From assembly GCF_030389495.1 (NCBI RefSeq), contig NZ_CP127832.1, positions 186,001 to 250,000 on the forward strand: 64,000 nt of DNA. The letters are read 5' to 3'. The notes beneath the pieces are model-generated. The model saw only the letters and a program-made list of their open reading frames with translations. It did no database searches and was not told the origin of the DNA. This document shows positions 39,701 to 48,881 of this stretch, in pieces (the first letter of the stretch is position 1; every line of letters starts with the position of its first letter). The position numbers and the translations under genes are program-made. This DNA comes from Ligilactobacillus cholophilus (GTDB lineage: Bacteria; Bacillota; Bacilli; Lactobacillales; Lactobacillaceae).

Positions 39701-41187
39701 TGAAGTTCAAATTTAAGCTTTTGTATCAACAAATGCTCATGTTTTTTGTTATGATTCTATGTTTTTTGACAATTGTAGGGGTTTCATTATTTCATTTAAC
39801 CAAGGAAAGTGTATATCAAGATTCATGGAATCGAATGGAAGGATATGCTCAGAGTATTCGAAAAAATGCTTTAAAATTAACTACAAATGAAAATGGGCAA
39901 ACAGAAATTACTTTAGATGCGCAGGAGCTTCAAAATAGCGAATTAGTGTTAGAAAATAGTGATGTCCATTTTACTATTTATACTTCAAGAAATCAGATTT
40001 TGTATCCTCAATATGGATTCAAATCTAAAATTTCTAAAAGTGATTGGGAGAAATTAGAAAATGGTGAAATTTTAAAGCGACGTGATGATTTAGGTGGAAT
40101 GGGGCATGTTGGGAAAAAATCTCCACATCTCGATCCCGACCATATGCTTACAAAGCATCGAATGACAGATATATTTATGCCATGTTTTGATGTCAATGGA
40201 CAATTAGTAGCCGTTATTTCAGTTGCTTCTGCTGTTTCTAATGTACATAATGATTTTGAAAAAATGAAACAGAATTTATTAGTTGCATTATTAATTTGTG
40301 CAATTATTGGGGCATTTATCAGTTATATTATTGCTCATTACATTACAAAGAGAATTAAAAAAATGCAACTTGCTACAAGACAAGTTGCAGATGGTAATTT
40401 CAATGTACAAATAGAACATGGTGATCATGATGAATTAGATGAACTTGCGAAAGATTTTAATCAAATGGCAAAATCTTTAAAGTCATCTAATGAAGAGATT
40501 AAAAGACAAGAGCAACGGCGGAAGGAATTTTTTGCAAATGCAGCTCATGAGATGAGGACTCCATTAACTACAATAAATGGAATATTGGAAGGATTAAAGT
40601 ATGATGCTATTCCTGAAAGTAAGAAAAAAGAAAGTATTGATTTAATGCATAATGAAACTAAGCGATTGATTCGTTTAGTAAATGAAAATTTAGACTATGA
40701 ACGAATTCGTTCGGGACAATTGAAGTTAAATCGGACATCATTTAATGCTGTGGAATCAATACAGAAAATTGTAAAACAGTTAACGCCTAAAGCTAAAAAT
40801 GAAAATGATAAATTTGTTATTAATGCAGAACCAAGAGTCATGGTTTATGCTGATTATGATCGATTTGTACAAATTTTTTATAATATTATTCAAAATGCAA
40901 TTCAATTTACAAATGATGGTAAGATTACGATAGACATAAAGAATTGTAAAAATGAAAAGGGAACTTTAATTTCTGTATCAGATACAGGGATTGGAATGAG
41001 TCAAGATCAGTTAGATAATATTTGGGAAAGATATTATAAAGCAGATCAGTCGAGAGTGCAAACTAAGGGTGAGTCTGGATTAGGACTTGCAATAGTTCAC
41101 CAATTAATTCAACAACATCATGGGAAAATTGAAGTAACAAGTAAAGAAGGAAAAGGAACAACGTTTAAGTTATTTTTCCCTTCGTAA
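39700..41187 (+). CDS. Sensor histidine kinase
   Basis: The 495-residue protein has two membrane helices (about 11-32 and 192-212) around an extracellular sensor of about 160 residues. A HAMP linker (213-263), HisKA with phospho-acceptor His283 (NAAHEMRTPLTTI) and an HATPase domain (N box NIIQNAIQF; DTGIGMS; GESGLGLAIV) follow. The sensor region contains a His/Asp/Lys-rich stretch (MGHVGKKSPHLDPDHMLTKHR) that could bind a metal or respond to charge; this is speculation. The TAATG overlap couples it to the response regulator. Confidence 0.93.
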   Translation: MKFKFKLLYQQMLMFFVMILCFLTIVGVSLFHLTKESVYQDSWNRMEGYAQSIRKNALKLTTNENGQTEITLDAQELQNSELVLENSDVHFTIYTSRNQILYPQYGFKSKISKSDWEKLENGEILKRRDDLGGMGHVGKKSPHLDPDHMLTKHRMTDIFMPCFDVNGQLVAVISVASAVSNVHNDFEKMKQNLLVALLICAIIGAFISYIIAHYITKRIKKMQLATRQVADGNFNVQIEHGDHDELDELAKDFNQMAKSLKSSNEEIKRQEQRRKEFFANAAHEMRTPLTTINGILEGLKYDAIPESKKKESIDLMHNETKRLIRLVNENLDYERIRSGQLKLNRTSFNAVESIQKIVKQLTPKAKNENDKFVINAEPRVMVYADYDRFVQIFYNIIQNAIQFTNDGKITIDIKNCKNEKGTLISVSDTGIGMSQDQLDNIWERYYKADQSRVQTKGESGLGLAIVHQLIQQHHGKIEVTSKEGKGTTFKLFFPS

Positions 41188-41190
41188 AAT

Positions 41191-41224
41191 AAAAATGCGA
41201 TTGCTTAGTAGCAATCGCATTTTT
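41191..41224. terminator. Bidirectional terminator between the kinase gene and ltaS
   Basis: A perfect 15-bp stem (41191-41205 with 41210-41224, loop TAGT) with A/T runs on both sides. Confidence 0.93.
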
Positions 41225-43447
41225 TTAATTTGAAGAACTTGAGGAACTTAAAGAACTTTCGCTCTCTTGTTCAGAATCTAATTTAGACATTATACTTTCT
41301 TGATTCAATTGTTTTAAATACTTCTTTGCTGACGAATTTGCACTTGATACATTACTTTCATTTTTATCTGTAGTTTGTAATTCAGGTGCATCGCTATTAT
41401 ATTTATCAATTGTTGTCTTATCATGATTTAATGACCAAAGACTATCAGAATGTGTACCTAATTTATTTTCTTGTTCAAGTAATTTAGCATAACCATTATG
41501 ATAATCATAGTTTGATGGATCTACAGGTTTAAAACCTTCTGGAACATAGTAACGAAGTAAATTTTTATTATTCAATGAATCTGACAATGAAAGTTGTTCT
41601 GTAACATGTTTTCGAGCCTTATTAATTTCTTCTTTAACAGTTTTTGAAGGATGTGTAATAATCTTTCCAGTACTGTTTTCATATATAGTATTTCCAATTA
41701 CTGTATATTTAGGTGTTACAAAATTATCATTGCGGAATGCAACAACTTGATTATGTTCTGGAGAGAATAAATCCGTACCAAATTGAATATATTTTTCCGA
41801 GTTAATTCCTAGTAAATGTAATAGTGTTGGTAGGAAATCAATTTCTCCACCATATTGATGTTGAACACCACCATTGTTATCACCAGGAATATGAATCATT
41901 AATGGGACACGTTGCATTTGTGCATCATCAAAACTATCCCAGGTTGATGCAGACTTACCTAACAATGGAGCTAATTTTAGATTACGAGTATCTGAAATGC
42001 CATAGTGATCACCATATAAAATAATCAAGGAATTATCATACAAACCACTTTTTTTCAAATAATCAAAGAATTCTTGGAGCGCTTGATCCAAATAATGAGC
42101 AGTAACAAAATAATTGTTTACGGAACTATCATCTGTATTGGCAGCATCAAATGATTTATTTTTTTGATCAATTACAAATGGAAAATGGTTAGATAAAGTA
42201 ATATATTTTACATAAAATGGTTGTTGCATATGTTCAAGATATTTAATTGAATCGTGGAACATTAATTTATCTTTCATTCCATATTCAGTTAAGTTATTCG
42301 AGTTTGTGTTGAAATAACTTGAATCAAAGAAATATTGGTATCCTAAATTCTTATATACATTATCTCGATTCCAAAATGAACCATTATTTCCATGAAATAC
42401 GCCAGTAGTATAGCCTTCAGTTTGGTTTAAAATGGCAGGCGCACCTTCAAATGTATTATCTGATCCTAATGCAGAAAATAATGAACCTTGTGGTAAACCG
42501 AATGTTCCAGTTTCTAGCATATTTTCAGCATCAGAAGTTTTACCTTGTCCAACTTGATTAAAGAAGTTATCAAAACTATAAAACTCTTTTCCATTATATA
42601 AACTATTTAGAAAAGGAGTAACTTCTTTATCGTTTAATTTGAAATTAATCAAAAACTGTTCAAAACTTTCTAAATGAATAATAATGACGTTTTTATTTTT
42701 TGCTACCCCAAACATTTTTGAATTAGGCTGAGCATAATTCTCTTGATTAAATTTAAGAATTTTATTCAAGTCTGAACTTTCTGCACTATTACGAGCATGA
42801 TTATTTTTTGCAGTTTTAATTGCATCATACACTGTAAAGGTATCTAGTCCTAAATATTTAACTAAATATTCTCTATCAAAAGTTCTAGTTAATAATTGAG
42901 GACGATCAATTTCACCTAAAACAATATTAAAAAGCAACATGAATAATGAAAAAGAAGTCATTGCAACAGCTTGTTTTTTAGGAATTGGATTTGGATCAAC
43001 TTTCAGAAATTTAGTTATAAAACCAATAGCAATTAAAATTAAGTCACTAACTATAATTAAATCTTGAGGTTTAAGTAAAGCAAATGAGCTTGTGCTTAAT
43101 CCTTCTGAAACAGTTGAATATCCAAGTATTACGTTCATTGTCATAAAATCAGTGAATTCACGATAATAAATTACATTGAACATTAATAAAGCAGTGTTAG
43201 CAATATAAATTAATGTCATAAAAATATATGCAGGGACACCACGTTTTATATATAACGCTATTCCTAATAGTAAAAGCGTAGTTGCGATTGGGTTAATTAA
43301 AAGAACAAAATATTGATACAGTCCTTTAACACCCAGATGAAAATCGATGAAGTAAACTAAAATAGTTTTTAACCAGAAAAGAAAGGTTAAAAGTGTGAAA
43401 TAACCCCACCGAGTGTTTAAAAACTGATGTATTTTTTTGAAATGCAC
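41225..43447 (-). CDS. ltaS: Lipoteichoic acid synthase (LtaS-type polyglycerolphosphate polymerase)
   Basis: LtaS polymerises glycerol phosphate from phosphatidylglycerol onto the glycolipid anchor outside the membrane. The 740-residue protein has five N-terminal helices (up to about residue 178) and an extracellular sulfatase-fold domain. Metal-binding Glu260 (IIIHLESFEQ) and nucleophile Thr304 (GQGKTSDAENM) are in place, plus YGDHYG and the late His. The C-terminus is an unusual Ser-rich tail. AAAGAAAGGA lies upstream of the ATG on the minus strand. It is a single gene. Confidence 0.95.
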   Translation of the reverse strand: MHFKKIHQFLNTRWGYFTLLTFLFWLKTILVYFIDFHLGVKGLYQYFVLLINPIATTLLLLGIALYIKRGVPAYIFMTLIYIANTALLMFNVIYYREFTDFMTMNVILGYSTVSEGLSTSSFALLKPQDLIIVSDLILIAIGFITKFLKVDPNPIPKKQAVAMTSFSLFMLLFNIVLGEIDRPQLLTRTFDREYLVKYLGLDTFTVYDAIKTAKNNHARNSAESSDLNKILKFNQENYAQPNSKMFGVAKNKNVIIIHLESFEQFLINFKLNDKEVTPFLNSLYNGKEFYSFDNFFNQVGQGKTSDAENMLETGTFGLPQGSLFSALGSDNTFEGAPAILNQTEGYTTGVFHGNNGSFWNRDNVYKNLGYQYFFDSSYFNTNSNNLTEYGMKDKLMFHDSIKYLEHMQQPFYVKYITLSNHFPFVIDQKNKSFDAANTDDSSVNNYFVTAHYLDQALQEFFDYLKKSGLYDNSLIILYGDHYGISDTRNLKLAPLLGKSASTWDSFDDAQMQRVPLMIHIPGDNNGGVQHQYGGEIDFLPTLLHLLGINSEKYIQFGTDLFSPEHNQVVAFRNDNFVTPKYTVIGNTIYENSTGKIITHPSKTVKEEINKARKHVTEQLSLSDSLNNKNLLRYYVPEGFKPVDPSNYDYHNGYAKLLEQENKLGTHSDSLWSLNHDKTTIDKYNSDAPELQTTDKNESNVSSANSSAKKYLKQLNQESIMSKLDSEQESESSLSSSSSSN

Positions 43448-43575
43448 GGCTTATAACCGTCCTTTCTTTTAAAAATTAAACCAAACATACAAAGTATATA
43501 ATAAACTAGAAGTGCTTGTTAAGTTAAGTGTTTTTTATATTTATTAATAATTAATTTGAGTTTTTATGAAAGCCC

Positions 43576-43604
43576 TTGCAAAAAATAAAGAAATCGTTTA
43601 CAAT
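43576..43604 (+). promoter_or_regulatory. Sugar-carrier promoter with cre site
   Basis: -35 TTGCAA (43576-43581), 17-nt spacer, -10 TACAAT (43599-43604). AGAAATCGTTTACA at 43589-43602 matches the cre consensus at 13 of 14 positions and overlaps the -10, a repressing geometry for CcpA. Confidence 0.78.
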
Positions 43605-43644
43605 ACATAATTGTTATGAATAAAGAGAAGAAAGAGGTATGAAT

Positions 43645-44514
43645 ATGTTTATTGCACTTATTCCTGCATTAGCATGGGGAAGTATTGGATTAATTAGTGG
43701 AAAATTAGGTGGAACAGCAAATCAACAAACTTTAGGAATGACGTGGGGAGCATTGCTTTTCGCGATTGTAATGACTTTATCAAATTGGAATCATTTTATT
43801 TCTATTAGTTCCTGGAAGTTATGGTTAGTTGGATTAATTTCAGGATTATTTTGGAGTTTAGGGCAAAATCAACAATTTCATGCGATGAAATCAGTAGGAA
43901 TTTCTAAAACCGTTCCAATTTCTACTGGAGCACAGTTAGTTACAAATGCTTTAGCAGGTGTAATATTGTTTCATGAGTGGAAAACAACAAGACAGTTATC
44001 AATTGGATCAGTAGCAATTATTATATTAGTAATTGGTGCAACGTTAACAGCGTTGAGAGATAAAAAGAATAAAGAAGTAAACAGTGAACGTATTCACGAA
44101 GATTGGCGAGCAGGCTCAAGAGCTTTAATTTTATCTACATTAGGATATTTAGGATATACAGTAGTTGTTACAGCAACTGGAGTAGATACGAAAGCAATGG
44201 TTCTGCCACAAGCTTTAGGAATGGTAATTGGTGCTTCAATGTTTGCTTTAGGTAAAAAAGCATTTGAAAAAGAAACTTATAAAAATATAATCACTGGGTT
44301 AGTATGGGGAACCGGTAATTTCTTTATGTTCGAAGCAACTACGTTAGTAGGATTAGCAGTTAGTTTTTCATTTTCACAAATGGGAATAGTTATTTCAACT
44401 TTTGGTTCAATTCTATTTTTAGGTGAAAAGAAAACTAAAAAAGAATGGGTATATGTAATTTTAGGTTCTTTAATGGTTATTGTTGGTGGATTTTTACTTG
44501 GATTATTAAAATAA
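43645..44514 (+). CDS. GlcU/RbsU-family sugar uptake permease
   Basis: This 289-residue drug/metabolite-superfamily carrier has about ten hydrophobic helices, starting with LIPALAWGSIGLISGKLGG and including LGYLGYTVVV and VWGTGNFFMFEA. In Firmicutes this family comprises GlcU (proton-coupled glucose uptake) and RbsU (ribose). Substrate cannot be told from sequence; rbsK at 52.2 kb makes ribose possible. ATG 43645 is preferred to 43639 because AGAAAGAGG ends 7 nt before it. A cre site on its promoter implies repression by preferred sugars. Confidence 0.85.
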   Translation: MFIALIPALAWGSIGLISGKLGGTANQQTLGMTWGALLFAIVMTLSNWNHFISISSWKLWLVGLISGLFWSLGQNQQFHAMKSVGISKTVPISTGAQLVTNALAGVILFHEWKTTRQLSIGSVAIIILVIGATLTALRDKKNKEVNSERIHEDWRAGSRALILSTLGYLGYTVVVTATGVDTKAMVLPQALGMVIGASMFALGKKAFEKETYKNIITGLVWGTGNFFMFEATTLVGLAVSFSFSQMGIVISTFGSILFLGEKKTKKEWVYVILGSLMVIVGGFLLGLLK

Positions 44515-44529
44515 AAATATTAATTTACT

Positions 44530-44559
44530 TAACTATGACGACTGTCATAGTTATTTTTA
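44530..44559 (+). terminator. Terminator of the sugar permease gene
   Basis: A perfect 10-bp stem (44530-44539 with 44544-44553, loop GACT), then a T-rich run. Confidence 0.88.
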
Positions 44560-44700
44560 TTGTGATTAAAAGATATATTATTATTGTTTAAGGGTTTATA
44601 AGTAAAAATAATAATTTATCTTGTTTTTTATGTGCCATTTAAGCAAATTTATTGTATAATGATAGCGTACAAAATATTGATAGCAAAAGGAGATATTACG

Positions 44701-46053
44701 ATGGCTCATATTAAATTTGATAGCTCAAACTTAGGCAAGTTTGTTAATGATTACGAACTTGGTCAAATGCAAGCAATGGTTAATGCTGCAGACGAAGAAT
44801 TACGTCAAGGCACAGGTGCTGGTAATGATTTCTTAGGTTGGATGGATTTACCAGTAGATTATGATAAGGATGAATTTGATCGCATTAAAAAAGCAGCTAA
44901 AAAAATTCAATCAGATTCAGAAGTTTTAGTTGTTTTAGGAATCGGTGGTTCATACTTAGGTGCACGTGCTGCAATTGAATTCTTAAATAATAACTTCTTT
45001 AACATTATTGGTGCAGATAAGCGCAATGCTCCACAAATTTTCTTTGCTGGTGATTCATTATCTTCATCATATTTATATGATTTATTAGATGTTATTGGCG
45101 ATCGTGATTTTTCAGTTAACGTAATTTCTAAATCAGGTACAACTCTTGAACCTGCCATGGCATTCAGAATTTTCAAAGAAAAATTGGAAGAAAAGTATGG
45201 TAAGGAAGGCGCACGTGAACGTATTTATGCAACAACAGACCGTGCTCGTGGAGCTTTAAAGACATTAGCTGATGATGAAGGATATGAAGAATTTATTATT
45301 CCTGATGACATTGGTGGACGTTTCTCAGTATTAACACCTGTTGGATTATTACCAATCGCTGCTTCAGGTGTAGATATTGATCAATTGATGAAGGGTGCTG
45401 CAGATGCACGTGAAGCATACTCAGATCCTGATTTGACAAAGAATGAAGCATACCAATATGCTGCATTACGTAATATCTTATTCCGTAAAGGATACAATAT
45501 TGAATTACTTGAAAATTATGAACCATCATTAATGTACTTCACAGAATGGTGGAAACAATTAATGGGTGAATCAGAAGGTAAAGATGGCAAAGGAATTTAT
45601 CCATCATCAGCTAACTTTACAACTGACTTACACTCATTAGGTCAATACATCCAAGAAGGTCGTCGTGTATTAATGGAAACAGTTATCAGTGTTGATAAAC
45701 CAAACCATGATATTGATGTACCAATGGATGATAAGAACTTAGATGGTTTGAACTATTTGAAGGGCAAGACAATGGATTATGCAAATAAAAAAGCATGTCA
45801 AGGTGTTGTATTAGCCCACACAGATGGTGGAGTGCCACAAATGTTGATTAACATTCCAGATCAAACAGAATATACATTAGGTTACTTAATGTACTTCTTT
45901 GAAATTGCTGTAGCTATTTCTGGATACTTAAATGGTGTAAATCCATTTAATCAACCAGGTGTTGAAGCATACAAACAAAACATGTTTGCTTTATTAGGTC
46001 GTCCTGGATATGAAGAAAAAACTAAAGAATTAGACGAACGTTTAAACAAATAG
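44701..46053 (+). CDS. pgi: Glucose-6-phosphate isomerase
   Basis: This interconverts glucose-6-P and fructose-6-P. The 450-residue protein has [11 protein letters not shown], the SIS phosphate loop [11 protein letters not shown], the [14 protein letters not shown] signature and C-terminal [19 protein letters not shown] 44701 follows AAAGGAGAT by 6 nt; the frame stays open upstream without a ribosome site. The -10 TATAAT is at 44655-44660, but its -35 is weak. It closes the upper glycolytic branch together with fba. Confidence 0.97.
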   Translation: MAHIKFDSSNLGKFVNDYELGQMQAMVNAADEELRQGTGAGNDFLGWMDLPVDYDKDEFDRIKKAAKKIQSDSEVLVVLGIGGSYLGARAAIEFLNNNFFNIIGADKRNAPQIFFAGDSLSSSYLYDLLDVIGDRDFSVNVISKSGTTLEPAMAFRIFKEKLEEKYGKEGARERIYATTDRARGALKTLADDEGYEEFIIPDDIGGRFSVLTPVGLLPIAASGVDIDQLMKGAADAREAYSDPDLTKNEAYQYAALRNILFRKGYNIELLENYEPSLMYFTEWWKQLMGESEGKDGKGIYPSSANFTTDLHSLGQYIQEGRRVLMETVISVDKPNHDIDVPMDDKNLDGLNYLKGKTMDYANKKACQGVVLAHTDGGVPQMLINIPDQTEYTLGYLMYFFEIAVAISGYLNGVNPFNQPGVEAYKQNMFALLGRPGYEEKTKELDERLNK

Positions 46054-46073
46054 TTTTTAATATTTAAGATTGT

Positions 46074-46108
46074 AAAAAAAGAGACTATATCATATAGTCT
46101 CTTTTTTT
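46074..46108 (+). terminator. Terminator of pgi
   Basis: A perfect 16-bp stem (46074-46089 with 46093-46108, loop TCA) ending in seven T residues. Confidence 0.92.
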
Positions 46109-46242
46109 ATTTATGAAGTTTAAATTAGAAAAAGTAAAACAATAACTACAAAAAGTAACATTTCACTAATAAAACTAACAAAATTCATGAAAATACTTTA
46201 CAATAGAAAGAAAGGAAGAAAATTCTGAAGGGAGATAAATGC

Positions 46243-46719
46243 ATGATTGCTAAATCTGCAGCAGATTTAATCAATAAACAAAAAGAACATTTTTTAATTT
46301 CTGCTGATCAAGTTGCTAATGTTTTTGAAAAAAATCATTTAGACCATGCTTTTTTAGTGTTAACTAAAATTGGTTATTCGAAAATTCCGGTTTTAGATAA
46401 AGATCAACATTTTAAAGGATTAATTTCTTTATCAATGATTACTGAATCAATGTTAGGATTGAATGGCATTGACCCAAGTAATTTAAGTCAACGACAAGTT
46501 TGTGAAGTAATGCAAAAAGATGTCCCTGTTATAACTGATAATGATTCGTTAGAAGAAGTTCTTCATTTGTTAGTTGATCAGCCATTCTTAGTTGTAGTAG
46601 ATAGTGAAAATATTTTTAAGGGGATTATTACTAGACGAGAGTTAATGAAAGCTATCAATTACATGGTACATGAATTAGATAAAAAATATGAAGTGAATTT
46701 AAGAGAAAATCTTAGTTAA
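46243..46719 (+). CDS. cbpB: CBS-domain c-di-AMP-binding protein CbpB (YkuL/DarB-like)
   Basis: The 158-residue protein consists of two CBS domains (about residues 10-70 and 80-145) and nothing else. In Bacillus (DarB/YkuL) and Listeria (CbpB) such proteins bind c-di-AMP and, when unliganded, activate Rel or pyruvate carboxylase. The motif GYSKIPVLDKDQHFKGLISLSMI marks the first domain. GAAGGGAG lies upstream of the ATG. The c-di-AMP cyclase CdaA is in the same window, so ligand and receptor are both accounted for. Confidence 0.85.
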   Translation: MIAKSAADLINKQKEHFLISADQVANVFEKNHLDHAFLVLTKIGYSKIPVLDKDQHFKGLISLSMITESMLGLNGIDPSNLSQRQVCEVMQKDVPVITDNDSLEEVLHLLVDQPFLVVVDSENIFKGIITRRELMKAINYMVHELDKKYEVNLRENLS

Positions 46720-46758
46720 AAAAATGCAAGCAAGAATTTTTCTTGCTTGCATTTTTTT
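46718..46758. terminator. Bidirectional terminator between cbpB and the mscS-type gene
   Basis: A 19-bp perfect stem (46718-46736 with 46740-46758, loop TTT) that includes the stop codons of both converging genes. Confidence 0.93.
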
Positions 46759-47665
46759 ATTTTTCGCTTTGATTCATTGATAATTCAAGTGGGCTAGTTG
46801 GAACTGTAATTCCTGCATCTTTTAAAGCTTCAAGATATGCATGAAGGAACTCTCTTTGAATAATCGCTTGAGATCCATTTTTTACCATGATTACAACTCT
46901 AAAAACAAGTTCTCCTTTTCCTATATCAACAGGTCCTTGAATAATAGGACCAGATGTAATATCGTCATTTTTTAAAGTTTTATTGACTTTTTCAATAATC
47001 TTGGTCATTTTTTCAATATTAGTTGTGGGTTCTATTCTTATATTAATAACAGCTCTCATAGGATTACGGGACATATTTAAAACAATTGTAATATTTCTAT
47101 TTGGAACAAAATTTAGGGTTCCATCTGCACTTAAAATTTGAGTAGTACGTAAACCAATTGCATATACAGTTCCTTCTATATTAGAAACTTTTACATTATC
47201 TCCAACAACAAATTGTTGTTCAAGTAAAATAAAAAATCCAGTAACTACATCAGTAACAAATCCTTGAGCTCCAAGGCCTAAAGCAACACTTGCAATTCCG
47301 GCACCAGCAAGTAATGTTCCTACCGGAATGCCAAATAATGATAAAATTGCATAAATAAGGAAGAAGAGCATAACGTAATGGAAAATATTATTTACTAGTG
47401 TATATATTGTTCGAATGCGTCCATCCGAAATTTGAGTTTGTTTTTTTGAAGTATGTAAAATTAATTTGCGAATAAGTTTTTTTCCTAAAGAATTAATTAA
47501 TGCAAATGTTATACAAATTAAAATAAAAGTAATAGATTTACTAATGATAATTGAAATTATTTTATCCCAATCAATATTATTAATAAAATTTGAAATAATA
47601 TTTTTTTTAGCTATATTTGCATGTTGTTGAATGGTTAAGTTTAAAATTGTAAAAGTGTTATACAA
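46757..47665 (-). CDS. Small-conductance mechanosensitive channel (MscS family)
   Basis: The 302-residue protein has about three membrane helices (35-60, 85-115 and the pore helix near 120-140). The pore has the GAGIASVALGLGAQGFVTDVVTGFFILLE glycine/alanine packing typical of MscS TM3, then the beta-domain FVVGDNVKVSNIEGTV. It releases osmolytes on hypo-osmotic shock. TTG 47665 is favoured, since GGAGGG is 7 nt upstream; the longer frame starts inside that Shine-Dalgarno. Confidence 0.9.
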   Translation of the reverse strand: MYNTFTILNLTIQQHANIAKKNIISNFINNIDWDKIISIIISKSITFILICITFALINSLGKKLIRKLILHTSKKQTQISDGRIRTIYTLVNNIFHYVMLFFLIYAILSLFGIPVGTLLAGAGIASVALGLGAQGFVTDVVTGFFILLEQQFVVGDNVKVSNIEGTVYAIGLRTTQILSADGTLNFVPNRNITIVLNMSRNPMRAVINIRIEPTTNIEKMTKIIEKVNKTLKNDDITSGPIIQGPVDIGKGELVFRVVIMVKNGSQAIIQREFLHAYLEALKDAGITVPTSPLELSMNQSEK

Positions 47666-47877
47666 AATATATCCCTCCACTAATTAATAGTTAGTATTAT
47701 AACAAATAATTAAGATCTATTTGCATTGATTATTAAAATGAGTTATATTTTTTGAGTGATTGATATCTGTTATAATATAAAGATAAGCTGTTTATTATAT
47801 CTAGAATGTATATTATTGCCCTTTTATTTATTAAATGATATTCTAAAATTATAGACAGTCAGACAGGAGGGATTTAC

Positions 47878-48300
47878 TTGGCGATGACATTTGGACAATT
47901 AGCCGGTATTATTGCGGCAATTGCTTTTTTAATTTTAGTAGTGTTCTTGTGTCGGGTATTGGCAAAGTTAGTTAAAACAGTATCTCAATTAACAAGTACA
48001 TTGAATTCTGTAACTAAAGATGCAGATAATATTTCTGACCAAGTCGAGAAACTTTTAGATAAGACTAATATTTTAATGGCTGATATAAATGAAAAATCAC
48101 AAAAAGTAGAACCACTTTTTGATACAATTGCGGATTTAAGTGAGAGTGTTTCTGATTTAAATGCGGCAAGTAGAAATATGGCAGTAAAAATATCAGAATC
48201 GGCCAAAGATTCATCAAAGATAAAAAAAGCTTCAACTTTATTTAGTGTTGGGAAACATGCATTTGGTGCAGTAAATAAAGCAAAAGCAAAAAAGAAATAA
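47878..48300 (+). CDS. DUF948 membrane-anchored coiled-coil protein
   Basis: The 140-residue protein has one N-terminal membrane helix (about residues 8-30), then a long amphipathic coiled coil (LTSTLNSVTKDADNISDQVEKLL...) and a basic C-terminus. DUF948 proteins are small stress-associated membrane proteins of unknown function. TTG 47878 is chosen, with AGGAGGG 6 nt upstream; ATG 47884 is an alternative. A TATAAT -10 is at about 47771-47776, leaving a leader of about 100 nt. It is co-transcribed with the YtxH-like gene. Confidence 0.85.
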   Translation: MAMTFGQLAGIIAAIAFLILVVFLCRVLAKLVKTVSQLTSTLNSVTKDADNISDQVEKLLDKTNILMADINEKSQKVEPLFDTIADLSESVSDLNAASRNMAVKISESAKDSSKIKKASTLFSVGKHAFGAVNKAKAKKK

Positions 48301-48318
48301 TTTAGGAGGGTTTTTATT

Positions 48319-48807
48319 ATGAAGAAAGGTTTTTTAGTAGGGTTAGGTGCAGTTGCTGCAAGTGCATTTGTGATTTCAAAGAAATTAACTGAATCACAAA
48401 AGGATAAAATTGCGATGAAAGTAGATGAGTTAATGCTTAATATGCGTGATACAGCAGTTAAGTATGATAAATATGCTCATGAATATTTAGATGAAAATCG
48501 TGATACTATTAACCATTTTAAAGAAAATGTAAACGAAAAAATTAATCATGTAAAAAATAATTCAGCTGTTTCTGATGCTTTTTCATCCTTAAAAAAGGCA
48601 ACATCTGATTTAAAAGACTACATGAATGAAAGTCAAAATGAAATTAACGATTCTGATGATGATGCAGTTATGCAAGATGATATTATCATTGATGGAACAG
48701 ACTTGCATGATTTTGAAGATTCAGAATTAGAAACACAAGTTTTCTATCCAGAAGGTTGGCGTGAACCAGCTAAAAGTTTAGATGATAATAGCGAACCACA
48801 ATTATAA
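48319..48807 (+). CDS. YtxH-like stress protein
   Basis: The 162-residue protein has a short hydrophobic N-terminus (MKKGFLVGLGAVAASAFVIS), then a charged helical region and a very acidic C-terminal third rich in Asp/Glu. It fits the YtxH general-stress family, whose members often accompany DUF948 proteins. GGAGGG precedes the ATG. The pair lies just before pepQ-ccpA, an arrangement found in other lactobacilli. No enzymatic motif is visible. Confidence 0.75.
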   Translation: MKKGFLVGLGAVAASAFVISKKLTESQKDKIAMKVDELMLNMRDTAVKYDKYAHEYLDENRDTINHFKENVNEKINHVKNNSAVSDAFSSLKKATSDLKDYMNESQNEINDSDDDAVMQDDIIIDGTDLHDFEDSELETQVFYPEGWREPAKSLDDNSEPQL

Positions 48808-48828
48808 TCTTTACTAATTATATTGTTT

Positions 48829-48881
48829 AAATAAAAAGTGTTATGTTGAAACAGTTAAGTTCAACATAACACTTTTTATTT
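48829..48881. terminator. Bidirectional terminator between the ytxH-like gene and pepQ
   Basis: A perfect 22-bp stem (48829-48850 with 48860-48881, loop ACAGTTAAG). Its right arm covers the pepQ stop codon. Confidence 0.92.
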
